Of a DNA stretch of 44,377 nt, positions 34,505 through 42,644 are shown piece by piece. The notes beneath the pieces are model-generated. The model searched no databases. It saw only the letters and a program-made list of their open reading frames with translations, and was not told where the DNA came from. Position 1 is the first letter of the stretch. Each line of letters begins with the position of its first letter. Location of the stretch: the NCBI GenBank assembly GCA_021203545.1, contig JAJQAZ010000023.1, forward strand, positions 1 through 44,377, in the 5' to 3' direction. The position numbers and the translations under genes are program-made. Source of the stretch: Tannerellaceae bacterium. Lineage in GTDB: Bacteria; Bacteroidota; Bacteroidia; Bacteroidales; Tannerellaceae.

Positions 34505-37500
34505 TCAGGCTTCCGGGTCAACACCCCATTGTTGTTTTGCCAGCCGTTTGTAATTGTTGTATCTCCATTGTGCATTTTCCTGGGCAGCGGCAAACAGTTC
34601 GGCAGCTTCCTGCGGATATTGTTTCATCAGGGATGAGAAACGAACCTCTCCTTTCAGGAAGTCCTGGAATTTGCTCCAATCGGGTTCTTTGCTATCCAGA
34701 CTAAACGGATTCTGTCCTTCTGCTTCCAAAGCCGGGTTATAACGCCACAAGTGCCAGTATCCACAATCTACAGCATTTTTCTGTTCTGCCTGGCTCTTAC
34801 CCATACCGGAACGTAAACCGTGGTTGATACAGGGTGAGTAAGCAATGATCAGAGAAGGCCCGTCGTATGCCTCCGCTTCGCGGATTGCTTTTAGTGTTTG
34901 TGCCTGGTTTGCACCCATTGCTACCTGGGCAACATATACATATCCGTATGTGGTAGCCATCAGACCGAGGTCTTTTTTACGTACCCGTTTACCGGCAGCA
35001 GCAAATTTAGCAATAGCACCCACCGGAGTCGCTTTGGATGACTGGCCGCCTGTATTTGAATACACCTCGGTATCCAGAACCAGGATGTTTACGTTGCGCC
35101 CTGATGCGATTACATGGTCCAGACCACCGAAACCGATATCGTAAGAAGCACCGTCGCCACCAATGATCCATTGTGATTGTTTGATCAGGTATTTGCTTAG
35201 AGAAGCAATCTCTTTACAGATCGGACAGTTAGCTGCATTCGCATTCACCAACGGAGTGATCCTGGCTTCCAGTTCTACTGTTTTTTCTACATTTTCACGG
35301 TTCAGAATCCAATCCTGGAACAGCTCTTTGGAGTTAGCCGGACAATCTTTTTCGATCGCCTCTGTCATCAGTTTTACTAAACGGTCACGCATTTTTTCTA
35401 CTGCCAGGGTCATACCCATACCAAATTCAGCGAAGTCTTCGAACAGGGAATTTGCCCATGCCGGACCGCGTCCTTTTTCATTCGTTGTATATGGAGTAGA
35501 AGGTACTGAGCCTGAATAGATAGACGAACATCCGGTTGCGTTAGCAATCATCTGACGGTCGCCCACCAACTGAGTGATCAGTTTTACATAGGGTGTTTCA
35601 CCACAACCTGAACAAGCGCCTGAGAACTCGAACAACGGAGTTGCGAACTGCGAGTTCTTCACGTTGGCATTTATATTTACCAGATGTGCTTTACTGGTTA
35701 CTTCTTCCGCGCAATATTCCCAGTTCGGAACTTGTGGAAGCTGAGAAGCCAGGTCTACCATCTTCAATGCTTTGCCCTGTTTGTTGCCCGGACATACGTC
35801 CACACAGTTACCGCAACCCAGACAGTCTAAAACAGTTACCTGTATACGGAACTTCATTCCGTCGAACTGTTTTCCGGTTGCTTTCAGCATATCATCGAAA
35901 GGAGCTTTTTCCTGTTCTGCTGCATCCAATACAAACGGACGGATAGAAGCGTGAGGACAAACATACGCACACTGGTTACACTGGATACAGTTCGAAGAGA
36001 TCCACTCCGGAACATAAGCAGCAACACCCCGTTTTTCATATTTAGAAGTTCCCTGATTCCATGTACCGTCTTCACGGCCTACAAAAGTAGATACAGGTAA
36101 CAGGTCGCCATCCTGTGCATTGATTACGTTTACTACATTTTTGATAAATTCCGGCTGGTTGTTTGCAGTTGCTTCTTCATCCGGCAGGTTTGCCCATTCC
36201 GGTTTTACAACAAGTTGTTTGTATTCGCCGCCACGGTCTACCGCAGCGTAGTTTTTGTTTACAATATCTTCGCCTTTCTTACCATAAGACTTCACGATGA
36301 ATTTCTTCATCTCTTCGATAGCCTGTTCTACAGGAATTACCTGCGTAATACGGAAGAAAGCAGATTGGAGGATGGTGTTGGTACGGTTACCCAGACCAAT
36401 TTCTTCGGCAATCTTAGTTGCGTTGATATAGTAAACAGATATATTTTTCTGTGCCAGGTAACGTTTTACTTTTACAGGCAGGTGTTTATCCAATTCCTCT
36501 TCGTTCCATACGGTGTTGAGCAGGAATGTTCCGTTTTCGCGAAGACCGCGGGTTACGTCGTACATACGCAGGTAAGCCTGCACGTGGCAAGCCACGAAGT
36601 TTGGCGTATTTACCAGATAGGTAGAACGGATCGGAGTATCACCGAAACGAAGGTGAGAACAGGTGAAACCTCCCGACTTTTTAGAGTCGTACGAGAAGTA
36701 TGCCTGGCAGTATTTATCGGTATTATCACCAATGATCTTGATTGAGTTTTTGTTGGCACCTACAGTACCATCGGCACCCAAACCGTAGAACTTAGCTTCG
36801 TACATACCATCACCACCCAATGCGATCTCTTCTTTCGGAGGCAGGGAAGTGAAGTTTACATCATCTACGATACCTACTGTGAAGTGATCTTTAGGTTCCG
36901 GTAACGCCAGGTTTTCATATACACCAATCATTTGTGCCGGAGTGGTATCTTTCGAAGAAAGACCATAACGTCCGCCTACGATTAACGGAGCATTTTCTTT
37001 TCCGTAGAATACCTCTTTGACATCCAGGAATAAAGGTTCGCCGTTAGCGCCCGGTTCTTTTGTACGGTCAAGCACTGCAACCCGTTTAACTGTTTTAGGC
37101 ATAACCGCAAGGAAGTGTTTCGCAGAGAACGGACGATACAGATGTACCGCAACCAAACCTACTTTTTCACCCTGTGCCGTTAAATGGTCGATAGCTTCGC
37201 GGATGGCTTCGGTAGCCGAACCCATCGCGATAATCACACGTTCCGCGTCTTCTGCTCCGTAATAGTCAAACAAACCATATTTACGTCCGGTGATAGCAGA
37301 CAATTCGTTCATATATTCTTCTACGATAGCAGGTACTGCTTCATAGTATTTGTTGCACGACTCTCTGTGCTGGAAGTATACATCCGGGTTTTCGGCCATA
37401 CCACGCGCAACCGGGTTTTCCGGGTTCAGGGCACGGTTACGGAATTCGGCCAGTGCTTCCTGGTCAATCAGGTGAGCTACGTCTTCATTTTCCAGCGTTT

Positions 37501-38056
37501 CGATTTTCTGGATTTCGTGTGAAGTACGGAATCCATCAAAGAAGTTAATAAACGGTACACGTGATTTAATAGTAGCCAGGTGAGCAACAGCTGATAAGTC
37601 CATTACTTCCTGTACAGATCCTTCGGCCAACATAGCGAAACCTGTCTGACGACAAGCCATAACGTCCTGGTGGTCTCCGAAGATAGAAAGAGCATGTGAT
37701 GCTAACGCACGAGCCGAAACATGGAATACACTCGGTAATAATTCACCGGCAATTTTGTACATGTTAGGGATCATCAGCAATAATCCTTGTGAAGCCGTGC
37801 AAGTAGTAGTCAGAGCACCTGCCTGCAAAGAACCGTGAAGAGCACCTGCGGCTCCGGCTTCCGATTGCATTTCCTGTACTAAAACTGTTTCACCAAAAAT
37901 GTTTTTCCGCCCGGCAGCAGCCCACTCATCCACATATTCTGCCATAGTGGACGACGGGGTAATAGGATAGATCGCAGCCACTTCACTAAACATATACGAG
38001 ATATGTGCAGCAGCCTGGTTTCCATCACAGGTTAAAAATTTCTTTTCTTTCGCCAT
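34505..38056 (-). CDS. nifJ: pyruvate:ferredoxin (flavodoxin) oxidoreductase
   Basis: A single-chain, 1183-residue cytoplasmic enzyme that turns pyruvate and CoA into acetyl-CoA and CO2 and passes electrons to ferredoxin. The order is the standard one. The N-terminal domain starts YPITPSSTMAEYVDEWA. Next is the transketolase-like domain. A ferredoxin insert holds two [4Fe-4S] motifs, CIQCNQCAYVCPHA and CLGCGNCVDVCPGN. The thiamine-diphosphate domain has CSGCGETPYVKL, GDGASYDIGFGG and NILVLDTEVYSNTGG. Two more cysteines that bind the proximal cluster are in the CSGC element. No frameshift occurs over 3.5 kb. The upstream region is filled with an inverted repeat, and I could not find a clear -7 element. 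Confidence 0.97.
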   Translation of the reverse strand: MAKEKKFLTCDGNQAAAHISYMFSEVAAIYPITPSSTMAEYVDEWAAAGRKNIFGETVLVQEMQSEAGAAGALHGSLQAGALTTTCTASQGLLLMIPNMYKIAGELLPSVFHVSARALASHALSIFGDHQDVMACRQTGFAMLAEGSVQEVMDLSAVAHLATIKSRVPFINFFDGFRTSHEIQKIETLENEDVAHLIDQEALAEFRNRALNPENPVARGMAENPDVYFQHRESCNKYYEAVPAIVEEYMNELSAITGRKYGLFDYYGAEDAERVIIAMGSATEAIREAIDHLTAQGEKVGLVAVHLYRPFSAKHFLAVMPKTVKRVAVLDRTKEPGANGEPLFLDVKEVFYGKENAPLIVGGRYGLSSKDTTPAQMIGVYENLALPEPKDHFTVGIVDDVNFTSLPPKEEIALGGDGMYEAKFYGLGADGTVGANKNSIKIIGDNTDKYCQAYFSYDSKKSGGFTCSHLRFGDTPIRSTYLVNTPNFVACHVQAYLRMYDVTRGLRENGTFLLNTVWNEEELDKHLPVKVKRYLAQKNISVYYINATKIAEEIGLGNRTNTILQSAFFRITQVIPVEQAIEEMKKFIVKSYGKKGEDIVNKNYAAVDRGGEYKQLVVKPEWANLPDEEATANNQPEFIKNVVNVINAQDGDLLPVSTFVGREDGTWNQGTSKYEKRGVAAYVPEWISSNCIQCNQCAYVCPHASIRPFVLDAAEQEKAPFDDMLKATGKQFDGMKFRIQVTVLDCLGCGNCVDVCPGNKQGKALKMVDLASQLPQVPNWEYCAEEVTSKAHLVNINANVKNSQFATPLFEFSGACSGCGETPYVKLITQLVGDRQMIANATGCSSIYSGSVPSTPYTTNEKGRGPAWANSLFEDFAEFGMGMTLAVEKMRDRLVKLMTEAIEKDCPANSKELFQDWILNRENVEKTVELEARITPLVNANAANCPICKEIASLSKYLIKQSQWIIGGDGASYDIGFGGLDHVIASGRNVNILVLDTEVYSNTGGQSSKATPVGAIAKFAAAGKRVRKKDLGLMATTYGYVYVAQVAMGANQAQTLKAIREAEAYDGPSLIIAYSPCINHGLRSGMGKSQAEQKNAVDCGYWHLWRYNPALEAEGQNPFSLDSKEPDWSKFQDFLKGEVRFSSLMKQYPQEAAELFAAAQENAQWRYNNYKRLAKQQWGVDPEA

Positions 38057-38105
38057 CTTCTTTTAATAATTATTTAAGTAACACATTATATCGCTTCGCT
38101 CTTTT

Positions 38106-38283
38106 TAGTAGTCAAGGAGTCATCAGTCGCTTTGCTCCTTAGTAGTTATCACTCCCTCTGGTCGTTAGTAGTTAAGTAGAAAGAAAAAATAAATATTCAT
38201 CAATTTTCTCCTTGACTACTAAGCCACAAAGTGGCTGATAACTACTTGACTACTTAACTACTGCATGAAGCTTTGCTTCATGC
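38106..38283. repeat. inverted repeat with TAGTAGT units upstream of nifJ
   Basis: TAGTAGTCAAGGAG (38106-38119) pairs with CTCCTTGACTACTA (38208-38221), 14 bp without mismatch. TAGTAGTTAAGTAG (38166-38179) pairs with CTACTTAACTACT (38250-38262). The hairpin GCATGAAGC-TTTGC-TTCATGC follows (about 38263-38281). The two inverted pairs interleave, so they can form either of two structures but not both at once. It covers the nifJ upstream region and the end of the ATPase gene. Confidence 0.75.
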
Positions 38284-39462
38284 CTAATACAAAAACCCAA
38301 ATAGCCAAAGGGGTATCAGATTTCCTTCTCCGGTTTCTGCTTTGTCTACAGCGTACCGGATATCCGGGTTATTCCGTACCCTGAGTGATTCTTCAATTTT
38401 AAAGTTATATTTTTTATCGACCATAAAGTGGGCGTTTTTGGCTCCTACATTTAATTTATGGTCTTTATGTAACATATTATAAAAAAACGTCTCCCTTACA
38501 GATTGTATATTTACTGTTTCGGGGCGGATCGGATACATCAGGTTGGTATTATGCATATATACCTTAGCCGGTTTTTTCGGGAATGTTTCACCCTCCGTAT
38601 ATAGCATATTGGTTAACCGGGCATCCGTCAGATATTTGATATAGTTCATCACCGTGGCACGGCTTGTTTCTATATCTTTGCTCAACTGGCTTACATTCGG
38701 GGCACAGGGAGCACTGATCGCCAACAAATATAATAATTTGCGCATTTTCGGCAGGTAACTTTGCTCTATTTGTTTAATATAAAGTACGTCTACCTCGAGC
38801 ATCATATTCATTGTTTTCAGCAGATTCTCTGAAAAGTTCCTCTTTTCCAGAAAAAAAGGATAGTATCCGTGATGCAGGTAATCCTGGAAATAGGCCATCG
38901 GTTTGATCTTTGAACAGATCGATTCGGCGATGATCTGATGATCTGCCAGAATTTCTTCAAACGAATAAACCGGGAAAGAGGTACCGGCCTGCAAATTCAG
39001 AAACTCACGGAACGAAAAGCCCCGGAGATTGTAAGAAACAACTTTACCGGACAAATCCGGGTTTTCTTCTTTCAGACGCATCACCGACGAACCGGAGAAT
39101 ACAATCCGGATATCCTGAAAATGATCGTAACAATAACGCAGCTCACGCGACCAGTCCGGATATTTAAATACCTGGTCAATCAATAATACTTTACCACCTT
39201 TGGCCCTGAATTCCGCAACAAAATCAATGAGTGTACGTTCCGTAAAGTAGAAATGATTCAGATTTATATATAAACATTCCCTGTTATCTTTCCCGAAAAA
39301 CTCTCTGGCATACTCTAATAAAAAGGTTGTTTTGCCGACCCCTCTGAAACCTTTTATCCCGATTAACCGGTCGTTCCAATTGATTTCGTCCATTAACTGC
39401 CTTCTCACCGGAGAGCCCGTATGTTCGATCAGATAATTATGTGTTCTATAAAATGTTTCCAC
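38284..39462 (-). CDS. AAA ATPase with DUF4143 domain
   Basis: A 392-residue protein of the AAA_14/DUF4143 type. The ATPase domain (about 25-160) has Walker A GFRGVGKTT (38-46) and Walker B KVLLIDQVF, in which the usual catalytic glutamate after D96 is a glutamine (Q97, codon CAG). The C-terminal part (about 200-392) contains a winged-helix stretch (NVSQLSKDIETSRATVMNYI) and the DUF4143 end. Related ATPases occur in many paralogous copies per genome in Bacteroidetes. Their function is unknown, and a link to defence or mobile elements is often guessed. It is a single gene, divergent from the hydrolase. Confidence 0.85.
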   Translation of the reverse strand: METFYRTHNYLIEHTGSPVRRQLMDEINWNDRLIGIKGFRGVGKTTFLLEYAREFFGKDNRECLYINLNHFYFTERTLIDFVAEFRAKGGKVLLIDQVFKYPDWSRELRYCYDHFQDIRIVFSGSSVMRLKEENPDLSGKVVSYNLRGFSFREFLNLQAGTSFPVYSFEEILADHQIIAESICSKIKPMAYFQDYLHHGYYPFFLEKRNFSENLLKTMNMMLEVDVLYIKQIEQSYLPKMRKLLYLLAISAPCAPNVSQLSKDIETSRATVMNYIKYLTDARLTNMLYTEGETFPKKPAKVYMHNTNLMYPIRPETVNIQSVRETFFYNMLHKDHKLNVGAKNAHFMVDKKYNFKIEESLRVRNNPDIRYAVDKAETGEGNLIPLWLFGFLY

Positions 39463-39687
39463 AATTTAGTCAGAATAGTGATTGCAAATGTAATAAAAAT
39501 CTCAATATTGCAACACAGAGATAACAATTTTTATCAACAAAATACTATTTCGACTTTACAAAAACCAGATTTTATTCGTTTTATTGATAAACACCAGGCA
39601 TTTTATTTATATATTTTGAACAAAGCTTATATAGCTGTCTGTTAATTGGAAATATAATTTTCTATGTTCCATTTAATGAGACAAATT

Positions 39688-40728
39688 ATGAAAAAGTTTT
39701 TATTTATGCCGTTATTAGCGGTTTCGATGCTTTTTTCAACAAAAGCAATGGCACAGGTACAACAGGCTCCGGATTATTTAAATGACCCCCATTTAAGCGA
39801 AGGCACTAAAGCTTACCTGAAGGTTTTAAATGCGAGTAGTACCCCTGTTGAATCATTAGGTCCCCAGGGTGCCCGTGAAGTACTGATCAATGCACAGAAA
39901 AGTGTAAACGTAGATCTGTCCGGTATTGACGAATCCGAAAAGACTATCCATGTGGACGGAATGAGTATTAAACTAAACCTGGTTCGTCCGGCAGGGGTAA
40001 CCGGAAAACTTCCTGTATTTATCTTCATTCATGGTGGAGGTTGGGTATTAGGAGATTATCCCACACATAAACGTCTGGTACGGGATATCGTAGTAGAGTC
40101 TGGCTATGCATGTGTGTTTGTTAATTATACCCCTTCGCCGGAAGCACGTTTCCCCGTTGCCATCAATGAAATTTATGCTGCGACAAAATGGGTAGCAGAA
40201 AACGGAGACGAGATTAATGTAGACGGCAAACGGTTGGCTGTTGTAGGTAATAGTGTGGGTGGTAATATGACCATGGCAACCAGTATGCAGGCGAAACAAA
40301 AAGGTGAACCGGAAATTAAATGCCAGATACTGATGTGGCCTGTAACCGATGCTTACATGAATTATGATTCATGGAAAGAGTATGGTGCACAACGCTTTCT
40401 TACTTCTTCGCTTATGACATGGATGTACGATAATTATATCAGTTCGCCGGCAGACCGCGACAATATTCTTCTTTCGCCCGTCCATGCAACGACAGAACAA
40501 TTAAGAGGATTGCCTCCTACATTGATACAAGTTGCCGAAAATGATATTTTACGTGATGAAGGCGAGCTATTAGGACAAAAACTGGATCAAGCAGGTGTGT
40601 ATGTAACTACATTGCGTTACGACGGTGTTACCCATGACTGGGGTTTACTGAACGGTTTCGCCGATCTCCCTCCTACCCGCACCCTGATTACTGTTACAGC
40701 CGCTACACTAAAGAAGCATCTGAAATAA
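39688..40728 (+). CDS. secreted alpha/beta hydrolase (esterase/lipase, hormone-sensitive lipase-like)
   Basis: A hydrolase of about 346 residues exported by a Sec signal peptide (KKFLFMPLLAVSMLFSTKAMA). It has the fold-3 pattern: oxyanion motif FIHGGGWVLGDYPTHK, nucleophile S189 in VVGNSVGGNM, D286 in VAENDILRDE and H316 in GVTHDWG. Enzymes of this type cleave carboxylic esters, for example acetyl or short acyl groups. The start is uncertain: ATG at 39664, 39676 or 39688 are all in frame. I use 39688 because the signal peptide begins there. No gene in the region suggests a substrate. A bidirectional terminator follows. Confidence 0.88.
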   Translation: MKKFLFMPLLAVSMLFSTKAMAQVQQAPDYLNDPHLSEGTKAYLKVLNASSTPVESLGPQGAREVLINAQKSVNVDLSGIDESEKTIHVDGMSIKLNLVRPAGVTGKLPVFIFIHGGGWVLGDYPTHKRLVRDIVVESGYACVFVNYTPSPEARFPVAINEIYAATKWVAENGDEINVDGKRLAVVGNSVGGNMTMATSMQAKQKGEPEIKCQILMWPVTDAYMNYDSWKEYGAQRFLTSSLMTWMYDNYISSPADRDNILLSPVHATTEQLRGLPPTLIQVAENDILRDEGELLGQKLDQAGVYVTTLRYDGVTHDWGLLNGFADLPPTRTLITVTAATLKKHLK

Positions 40729-40751
40729 GTAAAAGCAGAATAAAAAAGATA

Positions 40752-40787
40752 TAGGGCACGCAATCATCCGGATGATTACGTGCCCTA
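40752..40787 (+). terminator. intrinsic terminator of the hydrolase gene
   Basis: TAGGGCACG-C-AATCATCC pairs with GGATGATT-A-CGTGCCCTA, a long palindrome with one mismatch. Only a weak T-rich stretch follows (CTCATTTATATTT), so termination may be inefficient. Confidence 0.65.
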
Positions 40788-40854
40788 CTCATTTATATTT
40801 ATCTGTGCTATAACAATAGATACGCTACAGAATAAATGACAGTTGTTTTGTAGC

Positions 40855-40915
40855 GTATTTTTCTTTTCAAACGCCCTCGATTGTTTTGTGAGAGGGGATT
40901 TGAAAAGAAAAATAC
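40855..40915 (-). terminator. hairpin at the 3' end of the transposase gene
   Basis: GTATTTTTCTTTTCAAA (40855-40871) pairs perfectly with TTTGAAAAGAAAAATAC (40899-40915), a 17-bp stem, 11 nt after the transposase stop. It could end transcription in both directions and protect the element from outside transcripts. Confidence 0.6.
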
Positions 40916-40925
40916 TAAGGTCTGT

Positions 40926-41900
40926 TTATTTGATTCTTTTAATCATCTTTAGATATTGGTAATTACGTGGTATAATTTGCTCATCCGAATCCCAAAAAGA
41001 TTGGGTAACCTCAGACTGTATAGGAATCTTATTTTCTAATTCTTTAAATTTCTGCCAAGGTGTTTTTCCACTCAAAGCGGAATGAGGTCTTTTTCTATTA
41101 TAAAAATTCTGCCACTCAATAGCCAACTTATCTAAATCTAAAGAAGTATCGGATAGATCTAGAAGAGACCAGAACTCAACTTTATCTGTTTGCTGGGTTC
41201 GTTCTACTTTACCATTTAAATGAGGAGTTCTGGGCTTTATTGGACGAAACTTTATAAAGTGCTGATGTAGTTCTTCCTGAAAAGCATCATTAAAAAATTC
41301 TGTTCCCCAATCAGTTTGTATGCGCCAAATAGGAAAAGGGAATGTATCTAAAATTTCTCCTAAAAAATGGATAGTATTTTCTGCTTTTTTATTAGGGTAT
41401 ATCCGAATCACTTTCATTCTGGTACAATCATCGATAGCCGTAAACTGATAAGCTTGATTTCTAAGCTTAGTTACATCCAGTTGTACTCTTTCTCCTGGCA
41501 GTTCCTTATTATAACGGATGTAGTCTGCTTTCTTTCTTCGTTTTACTACCGGTGCAACCTGATGACGGGATAAAACCCGCCATACAGTCATTGTTGATAA
41601 AGAGATATTTTTTCGTAGCAGATAGATAGAAATTCTTTGTGCGCCCCAATTCCTATCCTTTCTTAAGTTGAGTATTAAGTCCTCTATCTCATTAGTAATC
41701 TTATTTTTTGCGAGTTTCTTAGGACGTTTCGACTTATCTGACAATCCGGATAAACCTTCTTTTTCATATCGTTTAACCCAACGATACAAAGTGGATCTGG
41801 CTATTCCACATCGCAATGCTGCTTTTGATATGGAACCTAACTTTTCATAGGTTTTAAGCCAGTTTTGCCTTGCTCTTATCTGTCTTCCCATATTTTCCAT
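40926..41900 (-). CDS. IS481-family transposase
   Basis: A 324-residue protein that cuts and joins the ends of the element. Its N-terminal helix-turn-helix (about 20-60: SKAALRCGIARSTLYRWVKR, GLSGLSDKSKRP) recognises the ends. The DDE catalytic core has D142 in RVQLDVTKLR, D197 in RIQTDWGTEFF and E233 in NGKVERTQQ. The C-terminal NRKRPHSALSGKTPWQKF is typical of the family. All catalytic residues are present and the frame is intact, so it may be active. Another in-frame ATG lies at 41891. Confidence 0.93.
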   Translation of the reverse strand: MENMGRQIRARQNWLKTYEKLGSISKAALRCGIARSTLYRWVKRYEKEGLSGLSDKSKRPKKLAKNKITNEIEDLILNLRKDRNWGAQRISIYLLRKNISLSTMTVWRVLSRHQVAPVVKRRKKADYIRYNKELPGERVQLDVTKLRNQAYQFTAIDDCTRMKVIRIYPNKKAENTIHFLGEILDTFPFPIWRIQTDWGTEFFNDAFQEELHQHFIKFRPIKPRTPHLNGKVERTQQTDKVEFWSLLDLSDTSLDLDKLAIEWQNFYNRKRPHSALSGKTPWQKFKELENKIPIQSEVTQSFWDSDEQIIPRNYQYLKMIKRIK

Positions 41901-41985
41901 TGAGGGAAAATACAGATTAATCCTGAATTAACAAATACTATTTTTGTAGCGTATCTATTGATATGTTACAATTTATAAATACCTG

Positions 41986-42167
41986 GACGAAGGGGCTATA
42001 TTATCCCCGACCTATGACTCTTCGGATTTGTAATCCGTTTCTTATATACTTATTACTTTTACACTATAATTAAAAGGATTAAAAATCCATAGATTAGAAA
42101 CGCCGGGAATGCAAATCCCGACGTTCCAGAATTACACATTCTGTTATTTAAAAGATCGGGATTACAG
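41986..42167. repeat. short palindromes of the GGATTTGTAATCC family
   Basis: CGGATTTGTAATCCG (42023-42037), GGATTAAAAATCC (42076-42088) and CGGGAATGCAAATCCCG (about 42104-42120) lie in a row, and the block starts GACGAAGGGG like the other copies. It is a more degenerate relative of the repeats at 19080-19234 and 29133-29331. It lies between the IS element and the immunity gene. Confidence 0.6.
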
Positions 42168-42176
42168 TTTCTATTC

Positions 42177-42638
42177 TTAATATATTTGTTGATCTTCTAC
42201 TTCTATACCGCATAAATATGTTATTATTCTCTGATTAAAAATACTATTTTTAGATGTTATCTCCCAGTAGCTACCATCTACTAACTCAATAAAAAATTCA
42301 ATATTCTCTTTTATTTTTTTATCATCTTGAGTTTCAGATAAATTTTCTTTTAGTTTATCCCCTATCAATATGAACTCTACTAATTGTTCCAAACTATCGC
42401 ATAAACTAATTAAAGTTTTATAGTTTATACTATACCCCGTAGAAGAATTATTTATAGTTTCCATTAGGTCTTTCATGTTTTGTAAACCATCAGGTAAGTT
42501 TAATTCTTCTATTTTGTTACTTACTGCATCTATCCATAATAACTTCCAATTATAATTTGCTATATCAGGAATTTGACTGATTATGTCTTTTGCTGTAATA
42601 ACAAGTACTCCATTTTCAATTTTACTTAACTTTATCAT
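42177..42638 (-). CDS. probable immunity protein of the RHS toxin
   Basis: A 153-residue acidic, soluble protein (rich in E, D, I, N and K) with no signal peptide or membrane segment. I do not recognise a family. It starts 6 nt after the RHS stop on the same strand, the standard place for the immunity gene of a polymorphic toxin. Its DNA is clearly more AT-rich than the surrounding housekeeping genes, as is the end of the RHS gene, which suggests that toxin tip and immunity gene were acquired together. The immunity role is inferred from position and size only. Confidence 0.6.
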   Translation of the reverse strand: MIKLSKIENGVLVITAKDIISQIPDIANYNWKLLWIDAVSNKIEELNLPDGLQNMKDLMETINNSSTGYSINYKTLISLCDSLEQLVEFILIGDKLKENLSETQDDKKIKENIEFFIELVDGSYWEITSKNSIFNQRIITYLCGIEVEDQQIY

Positions 42639-42644
42639 ATTAAA

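Larger units (their letters stand above)
40814..41960 (-). mobile_element. IS481-type insertion sequence, 1147 bp
   Basis: Terminal inverted repeats of 16 bp, CAATAGATACGCTACA at 40814-40829 and its complement at 41945-41960, bracket a single transposase gene. The length fits IS481 elements (about 1.1 kb). I see no clear target-site duplication, so the exact ends may be a few bases off. A further inverted copy of the core (TGTAGCGTA) lies inside the left end, about 30 bp from the edge. The element separates the hydrolase gene from the RHS toxin locus. Confidence 0.85.
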
